NCBI RefSeq assembly: GCF_900113085.1
Contig: NZ_FOOC01000001.1
Location: 310,001-374,000 of the forward strand
Direction: 5' to 3'
DNA: 64,000 nucleotides
Source: Fontimonas thermophila
Lineage (GTDB): Bacteria; Pseudomonadota; Gammaproteobacteria; Nevskiales; Nevskiaceae
Program-made: the position numbers and the translations under genes
Part shown: one piece after another, positions 26,733-36,107 of the stretch
Layout of the letters: every line of letters starts with the position of its first letter
Numbering within the stretch: the first letter of the stretch is position 1
The notes under the pieces: generated by a model
Told to the model about the DNA's origin: nothing
What the model saw: only the letters and a program-made list of their open reading frames with translations
Database searches by the model: none

Positions 26733-28340
26733 TTACATCCGGAAGATGCCATAGCGGGGATCCGCGAACGGAGTATTCAGCGCCGCCGACAGCGCGATGC
26801 CCAGCGCGTTGCGCGTATCCACCGGATCGAGAATGCCATCGTCCCAGATCTCGGAGGTGCTCCAGTAGGCGCTCTGCTTGCGCCGGAACTCGGCGAGCAC
26901 TGGCTCGCGGATCGCGTCGATCTCGGCCTGGGTGAGTTGCCGGCCCTGGCGCTGGAGCTGGCGGATCTTGACGTCGGCGAGCGTGTTCGCCGCCTGCTCG
27001 GCGCCCATCACGCTGATCTGCGACTGCGGCCAGGAGAACAAAAAGCGCGAGTCGAAGGCGCGCCCGGACATGCCGTAGTTGCCGGCGCCAAAGCTGCCGT
27101 GACACATGACGGTGAACTTGGGCACTTCCGAGCAGGCGACCGCCATGATCATCTTGGCACCGTCCTTGGTGATGCCGCGGCGCTCGTATTCGCGCCCGAC
27201 CATGAAGCCGGTGATGTTCTGCAGAAACAGGATCGGCACGCGGTTCTGGTTGCACAGCTCGATGAAATGCGCGCCCTTGAGCGCGGAGTCGTTGAACAGC
27301 ACGCCGTTGTTGGCGAGGATGCCGATCTTGTAACCCCACAGGTGCGCATAGCCGCAGACCAGGGTCTTGCCGTAGTTGGGCTGGTATTCGTGGAAGCGCG
27401 AGCCGTCGACGAGACGGGCGATCACCTCTTTCATGTCGAACTGCTGCTTGATGTCCTGCGGCAGGATGCCGTAGAGCTCGCTGGGGTCGTAGTAGGGGTC
27501 TTCCGGTGCCTGCCATTCGATGGGCGTCTTCTGCGGACGCTTGAACTGCGCGACGATGTCGCGTGCGATCGCGATCGCCTCCTCCTCGCTGCCGGCCGGA
27601 TAGTCGGCGGTGCCGGACACCGAGGTGTGCATGTCGCAGCCGCCGAGTTCATCCACCGTGTTCTCCTCGCCCGTCGCCGCTTTGACGAGCGGCGGTCCGG
27701 CGAGAAAGATCGCGCCGGTGCCGCGCACGATGACGTTGTAATCGGACAGCGCCGGCACGTAGGCGCCGCCCGCGGTGCAGTGGCCGAGCACGACGGCGAC
27801 CTGCTGCACGCCCATCTTGGAGAGGATGCACTGGTTGCGGAAGATGCGCCCCGCGTAATACTTGTCGGCGAACAGTTCCGCCTGCAACGGCAGAAAACCG
27901 CCGGCGGAGTCGCACAGGTGCACCACCGGCAGGCGGTTCTCGATGGCGATGTCGAGCGCGCGCACCGTCTTCTTCACCGTGAGCGGGTACCAGGCGCCGC
28001 CCTTGACGCTCGGATCGCCGGCGTTCACCAGCACCTCGCGGCCGGAGACGATGCCGATGCCGGTGACGCAGGCCGCCGACGGCACCTCGCCGCCATAGGC
28101 CTCGCAGGCCGCGAGCGTGGACAGCTCCAGGAACGGCGTGCCCGGATCGAGCAAGAGCTCGAGCCGTTCGCGCACCGTCATTTTGTTTTGCGCGCTCAGG
28201 CGCTCGAGATCGCGCGCCGGGCGTTCATGGCGCGCGGCGCGCTGCTTTTCCTTGAGTTCGGCCGCCAGGCGCCGGTTGTGTGCGGCGTTGGCGCGGAATT
28301 CGGCGGAGGCGGTGTTGAGTCTGCTTTCGATGCGCTTCAC
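26733..28340 (-). CDS. acyl-CoA carboxylase, carboxyltransferase (beta) subunit, MCC/GCC type
   Basis: A 535-residue carboxyltransferase with both crotonase-like halves. Signatures include CTAGGAYVPALSDYN, GTGAIFLAGPPLVKAATGEE and FGAGNYGMSGRAFDSRF. It transfers CO2 from biotin to the gamma carbon of an alpha,beta-unsaturated acyl-CoA (3-methylcrotonyl-CoA or geranyl-CoA). The residue before GRIF is Ala163, where methylcrotonyl-CoA carboxylases usually carry Phe and geranyl-CoA carboxylases Gly (from memory), hinting at a larger substrate. The start overlaps the biotin carrier gene (ATGA). AtuA and a hydratase upstream support an Atu-like pathway. Confidence 0.93.
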   Translation of the reverse strand: MKRIESRLNTASAEFRANAAHNRRLAAELKEKQRAARHERPARDLERLSAQNKMTVRERLELLLDPGTPFLELSTLAACEAYGGEVPSAACVTGIGIVSGREVLVNAGDPSVKGGAWYPLTVKKTVRALDIAIENRLPVVHLCDSAGGFLPLQAELFADKYYAGRIFRNQCILSKMGVQQVAVVLGHCTAGGAYVPALSDYNVIVRGTGAIFLAGPPLVKAATGEENTVDELGGCDMHTSVSGTADYPAGSEEEAIAIARDIVAQFKRPQKTPIEWQAPEDPYYDPSELYGILPQDIKQQFDMKEVIARLVDGSRFHEYQPNYGKTLVCGYAHLWGYKIGILANNGVLFNDSALKGAHFIELCNQNRVPILFLQNITGFMVGREYERRGITKDGAKMIMAVACSEVPKFTVMCHGSFGAGNYGMSGRAFDSRFLFSWPQSQISVMGAEQAANTLADVKIRQLQRQGRQLTQAEIDAIREPVLAEFRRKQSAYWSTSEIWDDGILDPVDTRNALGIALSAALNTPFADPRYGIFRM

Positions 28341-28843
28341 GCACAGGTCTCCATCGGTTCCAGGCTCAGCAGCAGGGCGTCGCGGTCGAAGGTCTGCCCG
28401 GGCTGGTAGTTGACGGTGGCGATCACGCCGTCGCGCGGCGCGGTGATCGTGGTTTCCATCTTCATGCTCTCCATGACCAGCAGCACCTGCCCCTGCGTCA
28501 CGGCATCGCCGGGTGCAACCGCCACCGAGACGATGCTGCCGGGCATCGGCGCACGGATCTGATCCTCGGCGTGCCCGGCCGCGGCAGCGGCGAGGCGGTC
28601 GAGCGGATGACGGTAACGCAGATGGTGGGCTTCGCCGTCGAGGTGGACGAAGACATCGTCGCCGCGCGTGGCGACGACGACCTCGATGTGCGCATCGCCG
28701 AGCGTCAGCCAGGCGCGCCCGTCGGCGCCGGTGCGCAGATCGACGGGGACGATGCGCTCGCCGAGGTGCAGGCGGTAGCCGGTGCGTGCGCGCGAGAGGG
28801 CGACGTTGATCTCGCGGTCTGCGATCTGGAACGCGTGGTGCAT
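28337..28843 (-). CDS. biotin carboxyl carrier subunit of the acyl-CoA carboxylase (separate gene)
   Basis: 168 residues. The first about 90 (INVALSRARTGYRLHLG, WLTLGDAHIEVVVATRG) resemble the BT linker domain; residues about 95-165 are a biotinyl domain with biotin-attachment Lys in VMESMKMET and the conserved PMPGSIVSV start. In methylcrotonyl- and geranyl-CoA carboxylases this part is normally fused behind the biotin carboxylase in one alpha chain of about 660 residues. Here it has its own ATG and a strong GGGGGGAG site 7-8 bp upstream, 68 bp after the biotin carboxylase stop, so it appears to be a genuine split subunit. Confidence 0.88.
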   Translation of the reverse strand: MHHAFQIADREINVALSRARTGYRLHLGERIVPVDLRTGADGRAWLTLGDAHIEVVVATRGDDVFVHLDGEAHHLRYRHPLDRLAAAAAGHAEDQIRAPMPGSIVSVAVAPGDAVTQGQVLLVMESMKMETTITAPRDGVIATVNYQPGQTFDRDALLLSLEPMETCA

Positions 28844-28911
28844 GCCTAGGCTCCCCCCTGAACGCGGTTCTGTACCCGTGCAGCGGACGTCTGGTGTGTG
28901 CCGGCCATGGC

Positions 28912-30441
<1,530 letters not shown>

Positions 30442-30446
30442 GCGGT

Positions 30447-31109
30447 TCACCGGGGTTTGTTGCGCACGGGGCTCATGGCCGCCGCAGCGCGCGGCAGCAG
30501 GCCCTCGCACAGCAGGGAGGTGATCTGTTCGGCGAGCCGGTCGATGTCGAGCGATCCGCGCCCGCGCAGGTAATGCCAGGTGGCGTGTTCGATGCCGCCA
30601 TAGACGAGATCGCGCACCAGCCGCGGCGGGATGTCGGCGCGGAAGCTGCCGTCGCGCTGGCCGGCTTCGATCTCATCGACCAGATACTGCGTGTAACGGC
30701 GGTTGCGGGCATGCAGCGAGGAGCCGTGATAACCGCTTTCACCCTGGACTTCGCGGAACATCAGCTTGCACAGCTGCGGATAGTCGCGCACCGCACGCAG
30801 ATGGTGACGTACCAGCATGCGCACACGGGCGCGGCGGTCGCTGATGCCCGCGAGTGCGCGCTCGGTGTCGCCGAACAACTCGTCGTACCAGCGTTCGAGC
30901 ACCTGCAGCAGAAGCTCGCGCTTGGTCGAGAAGTATTTGTAGACGAGCCCCTCGACGACGCCGATGCGTGCGGCGATTTCCGCGACCGAGGCCGCGTCAT
31001 AGCCCTTCTCGCAGAACACGTCGCGGGCGCTGACGAGGATCTCGTCGACGCGCTGGGCGCGCGCGCGCCGGATGGCGTGGGTGCGGGCTGGTTTGCGCGC
31101 AGCGGCCAT
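30447..31109 (-). CDS. TetR family transcriptional regulator
   Basis: A 220-residue regulator. The N-terminal TetR helix-turn-helix runs from RVDEILVSARDVFCEKGYD through SVAEIAARIGVVEGLVYKYF to STKRELL; the C-terminal ligand domain is helical. It lies inside the leftward catabolic operon, 4 bp after atuA and 5 bp before the biotin carboxylase, the position expected of a local regulator like AtuR. The 17-bp palindromes at 33758 and 36080 are its likely operators, with an acyl-CoA intermediate as plausible inducer; both points are inference. Confidence 0.9.
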   Translation of the reverse strand: MAAARKPARTHAIRRARAQRVDEILVSARDVFCEKGYDAASVAEIAARIGVVEGLVYKYFSTKRELLLQVLERWYDELFGDTERALAGISDRRARVRMLVRHHLRAVRDYPQLCKLMFREVQGESGYHGSSLHARNRRYTQYLVDEIEAGQRDGSFRADIPPRLVRDLVYGGIEHATWHYLRGRGSLDIDRLAEQITSLLCEGLLPRAAAAMSPVRNKPR

Positions 31110-31113
31110 CGTG

Positions 31114-32889
31114 CTACAGCCAGCCGGCGGGCACGCGGATCGGAAAATCCATCAGGATCTGCGCCAGCATCTTGCCCTGTGGGTCGTAACGCAGGCTGGC
31201 CATGCCGCCGCCGCCGAGGGCCTCGTGCAGGACGAAATTGAATCCGCACAGCCCCGGCCACTCGTAGCGCTCGACGCGGCCGTGTACGAAATGCGCGAAA
31301 TACGCCTGCACCGCCGCGGCGGTGAGCTGCTCGCGCAGGATCGGCAGATAGTCCGGCTTGCGCGCGAGCACGCCGATGTTCGCCGTATCGCCCTTGTCGC
31401 CGGAGCGGCCATAGGCGAGCCGGATCAACGGCACGCAGGTTCCGTCCGCCACCGGCGCGGGCGCTGGCGGCGGCGCGGCTACGGGTGCTGGCGGCGGCGC
31501 ATCGGCGCTGGCGTGTGCGATCTGCAGATTCTCCCGAAAGGGCTGGCCATCGACCTCGATGCGCACCTCGTGCTTGGGCACCAGGCATGAAAACAAGCGC
31601 ACCAGGGGCGTGGGCGACGGCCGTCCGCCGGAAAACCCGGTGATGCCCTGCGCCATCGCCGTCGCCGGCGGAATGAATTCGCGGCCGAACAGTTCCAGCG
31701 CCTTGGCGTCGGCGTGATGCACGGCGATCTTGAGGATGACCTCGCGGGTGTCGCCGCGGCGCGCGTGCGCGCCCCAGTTGGCTTCGGCGCCGAGCACTTC
31801 GACGTCGGTGCGCTGATAATCGGGCCAGTTGCGCTCGGCGAACATCCGCCGTGTGCGCTTGAGAATCGCCTCGGCCACGGCGTGGGCTTTTCTGACCGCA
31901 TCGATCCCACCGATCAGCATCGTGCCGGTGGCGCGAAAGCCATCCTGATAAGTGGCGGAAACCTTGTAGTAAGCACTCGGCGCGCGGCCTTTGGCACCGC
32001 GGACCTCGACGCGGTCGGGACCGACTGGCGCAAGGCGCACGTCGCGCCAGTCGCAGATCACGTCGGGCAGCACATAGGCGGATGGATCACCGACTTCGTA
32101 GACGATTTGCTCGGCCACCGTTTCCGGCACGATGCGCCCGCCAGTGCCCGCCGGTTTGGTGAGGACGAAGGATCCATCGGGCCGGCATTCGGCGATCGGG
32201 AAACCCATGCGGTCCCAGTCGGCGGCGACTGCCTCCCAATCCGTGCAGATGCCGCCGGTGGCCTGCACGCCGCATTCGAGCACGTGCCCGGCGAGACTGC
32301 CGGCGGAGAGCTTGTCGAATTCATCGGCCCGCCACTTGAACTCGTGGATCAGCGGACCGAGCACGATCGCGGAATCCACACAGCGGCCCGTGAGGACGAT
32401 GTCGGCGCCGGCGTCGAGCGCCGCGGCGATCGGGAACGCCCCCAGGTACGCGTTCATGCTCCACAGCTTCGGCGGCATCGGCGCGCCGCTGAACATCTCG
32501 CGGATGCCGGCGTCGCGCAATGCCTCGGCGCGCGGCAGCAAGTCGTCGCCGGTGACGACGGCGACCTTGAGCGCGATGCCGAGCGCCTTGAGTTTCTCGT
32601 CGATCGCCGCCTTGCAGGCCTGCGGATTGACGCCGCCGGCATTGGTGACGACGCGGATCCCGCGCGTCTTGAGCTGCGGCGCAAGCTCGGCGAGCACGGC
32701 CGGAAAATCGGTGGCGTAGCCGGCGTTCGGATCTTTGGCGCGCGCCCGCGCGAGCAGCGACATCGTGATCTCGGCGAGATAGTCGAGCACGAGATAGTCG
32801 ATCTGGCCGGAGTTCACGAGCTGCCTGGGGCCCTCGGCCGAATCGCCCCAGAAACCGGCACCGCAGCCGATGCGGACGAGATCGCGCAT
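31114..32889 (-). CDS. atuA: acyclic terpene utilisation protein AtuA (DUF1446)
   Basis: A 591-residue protein. Residues about 1-450 are the DUF1446 domain (RIGCGAGFWGDS, LVLDYLAEITMSLLARARA, VTNAGGVNP, GDDLL). After a Pro/Ala-rich linker (about 455-485), the last about 105 residues form the AtuA-like C-terminal domain (IRLAYGRSGDKGDTANIG). AtuA is required for citronellol/geraniol catabolism in Pseudomonas, although its reaction is unknown. It is 3 bp downstream of the enoyl-CoA hydratase gene and 4 bp upstream of TetR in one operon. Confidence 0.92.
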   Translation of the reverse strand: MRDLVRIGCGAGFWGDSAEGPRQLVNSGQIDYLVLDYLAEITMSLLARARAKDPNAGYATDFPAVLAELAPQLKTRGIRVVTNAGGVNPQACKAAIDEKLKALGIALKVAVVTGDDLLPRAEALRDAGIREMFSGAPMPPKLWSMNAYLGAFPIAAALDAGADIVLTGRCVDSAIVLGPLIHEFKWRADEFDKLSAGSLAGHVLECGVQATGGICTDWEAVAADWDRMGFPIAECRPDGSFVLTKPAGTGGRIVPETVAEQIVYEVGDPSAYVLPDVICDWRDVRLAPVGPDRVEVRGAKGRAPSAYYKVSATYQDGFRATGTMLIGGIDAVRKAHAVAEAILKRTRRMFAERNWPDYQRTDVEVLGAEANWGAHARRGDTREVILKIAVHHADAKALELFGREFIPPATAMAQGITGFSGGRPSPTPLVRLFSCLVPKHEVRIEVDGQPFRENLQIAHASADAPPPAPVAAPPPAPAPVADGTCVPLIRLAYGRSGDKGDTANIGVLARKPDYLPILREQLTAAAVQAYFAHFVHGRVERYEWPGLCGFNFVLHEALGGGGMASLRYDPQGKMLAQILMDFPIRVPAGWL

Positions 32890-32892
32890 ATG

Positions 32893-33675
32893 TCAGTTCC
32901 CCGTGAAGCGCGCCGGCCGCTTCTCCTGGAACGCGGCCATGCCTTCCTTGGCGTCCTCGGTCGAGGACATCACCGGCACCATGACCTGCGCGTATTCGAG
33001 CGCCTCGCGCAGGCTCATGTCGCGCATCGCGTTGAACGCCTGCTTGCCGAGCCGGATCGCGGTCGGCGATTTGTCGAGGATGCGCGCGAGCAGCCAGTCG
33101 AGCTTGGCATCCAGCTCGGCACGCGGTACGACGTAATTGACCACACCCCAGGCGAGTGCCTCGTGCGCGGTGAACGGCTCGCCGGTGATGCACATCTCCT
33201 GCAGCCGGCGCGCGGGCAGCACGCGCATCATGTACGGCAGGATCATCATCGGCGTGACGCCGATCTTGGCCTCGGTGGTGCCGATGCGGATGTCGTCGGC
33301 GGCCACTGCCAGGTCGCAGGCGCACAGCAGCCCAAAGCCGCCGGCCATGACGTGGCCGTTGACGCGCGCGATCACCGGCAGCGTGCATTCCTGCAGCCGC
33401 TTGAACAAATCGACGATGTAGTGCTTGGGGCGCGCGAAATCGACGGCGAACGCAAAGCCTTTGGTGTTCTTGGCCAGATCGGCGCCGGCGCAGAACGCCT
33501 TGTCGCCGGCGCCGGTGATGACGATCGCGCGCACCTCGTTGCCGGACACCGCCTCGGCGATGCCGCGGTCGATCGTGCGCACGACCTCTTCGTTGAGCGC
33601 GTTACGGCGTTCCTCGCGATTGATGATGATCCATTGCACCGCACCGCGGCGCTCGATCAGCACGGGTTCGGACAT
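32893..33675 (-). CDS. enoyl-CoA hydratase (AtuE/LiuC-like)
   Basis: A 260-residue crotonase. Oxyanion-hole segments are AFCAGADL and MAGGFGLLCACDLAVA, and the catalytic Glu is in GTTEAKIGV. It is the first gene of the leftward Atu-like operon, ahead of AtuA, TetR and the carboxylase. In that pathway it would hydrate the carboxylated enoyl-CoA (isohexenyl-glutaconyl-CoA or methylglutaconyl-CoA). The ATG before SEPVLIE was taken; one five codons upstream is possible. Expression probably depends on the palindrome at 33758-33774. Confidence 0.9.
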   Translation of the reverse strand: MSEPVLIERRGAVQWIIINREERRNALNEEVVRTIDRGIAEAVSGNEVRAIVITGAGDKAFCAGADLAKNTKGFAFAVDFARPKHYIVDLFKRLQECTLPVIARVNGHVMAGGFGLLCACDLAVAADDIRIGTTEAKIGVTPMMILPYMMRVLPARRLQEMCITGEPFTAHEALAWGVVNYVVPRAELDAKLDWLLARILDKSPTAIRLGKQAFNAMRDMSLREALEYAQVMVPVMSSTEDAKEGMAAFQEKRPARFTGN

Positions 33676-33757
33676 CGCAAAAATCTCCACGGACAGGCGA
33701 TCCGGCTCCGTCCACGGGACCGGATCGGTGAGGGTGTGCGCAGGCTAAGAAGCCTGT

Positions 33758-33774
33758 GGTGAGTCTGCCTCACC
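33758..33774. promoter_or_regulatory. palindromic operator, copy 1 (divergent region)
   Basis: GGTGAGTCTGCCTCACC, an interrupted palindrome (GGTGAGTC / GGTGAGGC half-sites) in the 208-bp gap between the leftward enoyl-CoA hydratase and the rightward SnoaL-like gene. Reversed, the second copy at 36080-36096 matches it at 15 of 17 positions. It is the best candidate binding site for the TetR regulator of this cluster. Confidence 0.6.
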
Positions 33775-33883
33775 CAAATGCGGGAGACCAGGCCGGCGCC
33801 TTGGATTCCTGCAGCGTTCGGATGAGGCATGGCCCGGTCGTGCGCGCCAGACTCGCCTCGTCACCTCTGACGGAGGGCCACGC

Positions 33884-34429
33884 ATGGACAAGACCCGCGA
33901 ACAACTGCTCGACGAGCTGCTCGACAAGCAGGCCATCTACGAACTGATCATGGCCTATGCCAATGCCGCCGACCGTCACGACCACGCCAAGATGCGCACG
34001 CTCTATCACGAGGATGCGATCGACGATCACGGCCATTTCGCCAGCGGCCCGGCGATGGACTTCATCGACAAGCTGCCGGCGATCCAGGCAAACATGGACA
34101 TCCTCCACCACAACGTGACGACGGTGAATCTCAAGCTCAACGGCAACTACGCCGAGGGCGAGGTTTATATCCTGGCATTCCACAAGGTGAAGGACCCCGG
34201 CGGCAGCTACGACGTGCTGATCGGCGGGCGTTATTTCGACAAATACGAAAAGCGCAACGGTGTCTGGAAATTCAGCCACCGCGCGATCGTCGCCGACTGG
34301 GCCTACCCGGCGCATCCCTCGGCGGTGCGGCTGGACCATCCGTTCCTCTCCGGTGCCTATCTCGGCAAGCCGGGGCCGGATGATCCCTCCTACCGTTTCT
34401 TCTCGCTGTTTACGTTCGGCGCGCGCTGA
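33884..34429 (+). CDS. SnoaL-like / NTF2-fold protein
   Basis: A 181-residue SnoaL_4-type protein: helix QAIYELIMAYANAADRHDHAKM, then HEDAIDDHGHFASGPAMDF, and strands HHNVTTVNLKLNGNYAEGEVYIL and DVLIGGRYFDKYEKRNGVWKF. The Asp/His pattern (AADRHD, Y-HEDA) is that of the scytalone-dehydratase-like subgroup, frequent in terpene and steroid catabolic loci. GGAGGG lies 8 bp upstream. It leads the rightward arm of the cluster and is probably controlled by the palindrome just upstream. Confidence 0.85.
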   Translation: MDKTREQLLDELLDKQAIYELIMAYANAADRHDHAKMRTLYHEDAIDDHGHFASGPAMDFIDKLPAIQANMDILHHNVTTVNLKLNGNYAEGEVYILAFHKVKDPGGSYDVLIGGRYFDKYEKRNGVWKFSHRAIVADWAYPAHPSAVRLDHPFLSGAYLGKPGPDDPSYRFFSLFTFGAR

Positions 34430-34454
34430 AAGGCCCTGCGCTAGAGTGCGCGGT

Positions 34455-35459
34455 GTGTCTGTGACGCCGTACCGTCTCGATTGCCTGCGCAAATGGGTCG
34501 CCCTGCCGGCGGCGGCGCCCGACTGCTCGCCGCTGTCGCCGACGCCGTGGCTTGCGCTGGATCTGGCATCTGGCGCGCCGGATCTGGATACCGCGGCCAG
34601 CGTCGCATGGCTGCAGCGCGTGCCGGTGCCGACGCTGGCGATCGGCCCCTGCGCCGCGGCGCCGGCCATCGCCGGGGCCTGCGACGTGCACGTGGCCACG
34701 GAAACCGAGGCCGAACCGCTGCTCGACGGCATCCGCCGGTCGCCGATCGCGGCCGCGGTTTTCGTACGCCTGCTGCGCAGCAGTGCGCACTTGGATCTGG
34801 AGTCGGCGCTGTTTGCGGAATCGCTGGCTTACTCGACGCTGCAGGCCGGCCCCGAATACGGGCGCTGGCTCGCCGCGCATCGCGCCGTGGCGCCGGCGCG
34901 TGCCACCGACACCGGGCCTGCCGTGGTCCTCGACCGCGAGGGCGAGGTCTTGCGGCTCGAGCTGAACCGGGCCTCCAACCGCAATGCCATGACCGTGGAG
35001 ATGCGCGATGCGCTGTGCGAGGCGCTGGCGCTGGCCGTCGCCGACACCGGCATCGCGCAGGTGCACATCCGCGGCCGCGGCAAGTGCTTCTCCACCGGCG
35101 GCGATCTGACCGAGTTCGGCAGCACGCCCGATCCGGCGACGGCGCACATCGTGCGCACGCTGGCTCTGCCCGGCCGTCTGCTCGCGGCCTGCGCGGATCG
35201 CGCCACGGTGTACGTCCACGGCGCCTGCATCGGCTCCGGCATCGAATTTCCGGCCTTTGCTGCGCGTCTGGTGGCACGCCGCGATGCCTGGTTCCAGTTG
35301 CCGGAACTGCGGTATGGCCTCATCCCCGGCGCCGGTGGCTGTGTGAGTCTGCCGCGCCGGATCGGCCGCCAGCGCACCGCCTGGCTGGTGCTCACCGGCC
35401 AGCGCATCAACGCACAGACGGCGCTCGACTGGGGTCTGGTCGATGCGCTGAGTGCATGA
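34455..35459 (+). CDS. crotonase-superfamily protein with N-terminal half-domain
   Basis: About 334 residues from GTG. Residues about 155-334 are an enoyl-CoA hydratase/isomerase domain (RLELNRASNRNAMTVEM, oxyanion loop KCFSTGGDL, HGACIGSGIEFPAFAA, catalytic-region PELRYGLIPGAGG). The preceding about 150 residues (VPVPTLAIGPC, ACDVHVATETEAEPLL, SPIAAAVFVRLLRSS) look like the second half of a decayed crotonase domain without active residues. It starts about 25 bp after the SnoaL gene. The exact start (34455 or 34461) is uncertain. Reaction unknown; an acyl-CoA hydratase or isomerase is likely. Confidence 0.8.
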   Translation: MSVTPYRLDCLRKWVALPAAAPDCSPLSPTPWLALDLASGAPDLDTAASVAWLQRVPVPTLAIGPCAAAPAIAGACDVHVATETEAEPLLDGIRRSPIAAAVFVRLLRSSAHLDLESALFAESLAYSTLQAGPEYGRWLAAHRAVAPARATDTGPAVVLDREGEVLRLELNRASNRNAMTVEMRDALCEALALAVADTGIAQVHIRGRGKCFSTGGDLTEFGSTPDPATAHIVRTLALPGRLLAACADRATVYVHGACIGSGIEFPAFAARLVARRDAWFQLPELRYGLIPGAGGCVSLPRRIGRQRTAWLVLTGQRINAQTALDWGLVDALSA

Positions 35460-35466
35460 GCCGCCA

Positions 35467-36084
35467 GTGAACTTTCTCGCCCATCTGTGGCTCGCCGAGC
35501 GCACCGGCACCTCGCTGGCCGGCGCAATCCTCGGCGATGTCGTGCGCGGCGCCGATTTGTCGGCGTACCCGCCGGAGCTGGCCCTCGGGATCCGCCTGCA
35601 CCGGCGCATCGATGCGCGGACCGATCGCCATCCGCAGATCCGCGCGCTGCGCAGCGGGTTTGCCGCGGGTGCGCGGCGGTACGCCGGCATCGTCATCGAT
35701 CTGGCCTGTGACCATGCGCTGGCGGCGGACTGGTCAAGCCATTCGGCCGAACCGCTGGCGGTGTTCTGCCAGCGTGCGGCGGTTGCCGTCGCCCGGCAGG
35801 CGCGCTGGTTCGAATACGCCGGCGGTTGTGCCCCCGATGCCGAGCGCTTCGCCGCGCTTCTGCGTTCGTATGCCGAGCCGTCCGGCATCGATCAGGCGTT
35901 CGCGCGCATTGCCCGGCGCCTGCGCGCGCCCGCGCCTTTGCTCGCGGCAGCATCCGACTGGCCGCGCCATGCCCGCGCGCTGCAGGCCGGCTTGCCGACG
36001 CTGCTCGCCGAACTGGTCGCGGATGTCGCCGATCTCACCTCATCGGACGAGCGCAGCGCAGATACGCTTTGCTATCGTCGGTAA
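35467..36084 (+). CDS. ACP phosphodiesterase-like protein (AcpH/DUF479)
   Basis: About 205 residues from the GTG of NFLAHLWLAE, which aligns with the usual MNFLAHL start of AcpH. GAILGDVVRGADL and LHRRIDARTDRHP, the metal-coordinating HD-type His/Asp clusters, are conserved, as is IVIDLACDHALA. AcpH removes phosphopantetheine from acyl carrier protein. The gene nearly overlaps the crotonase gene, and its stop lies inside the operator upstream of the acyl-CoA dehydrogenase. Confidence 0.88.
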   Translation: MNFLAHLWLAERTGTSLAGAILGDVVRGADLSAYPPELALGIRLHRRIDARTDRHPQIRALRSGFAAGARRYAGIVIDLACDHALAADWSSHSAEPLAVFCQRAAVAVARQARWFEYAGGCAPDAERFAALLRSYAEPSGIDQAFARIARRLRAPAPLLAAASDWPRHARALQAGLPTLLAELVADVADLTSSDERSADTLCYRR

Positions 36085-36096
36085 GTCAGACTCACC
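36080..36096. promoter_or_regulatory. palindromic operator, copy 2 (before acyl-CoA dehydrogenase)
   Basis: GGTAAGTCAGACTCACC, with half-sites GGTAAGTC and GGTGAGTC around one central base, overlapping the AcpH stop codon and ending 11 bp before the dehydrogenase ATG. Reversed, it differs from copy 1 at two positions. At this place, bound repressor would block transcription or early elongation into the dehydrogenase operon. Confidence 0.6.
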
Positions 36097-36107
36097 GACG
36101 TATCACC

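Noticed and set aside
26055-28409. 784-codon plus-strand frame opposite the esterase and carboxyltransferase
   Set aside because: Antisense shadow; no recognisable domain, while the minus strand carries the full motif sets.
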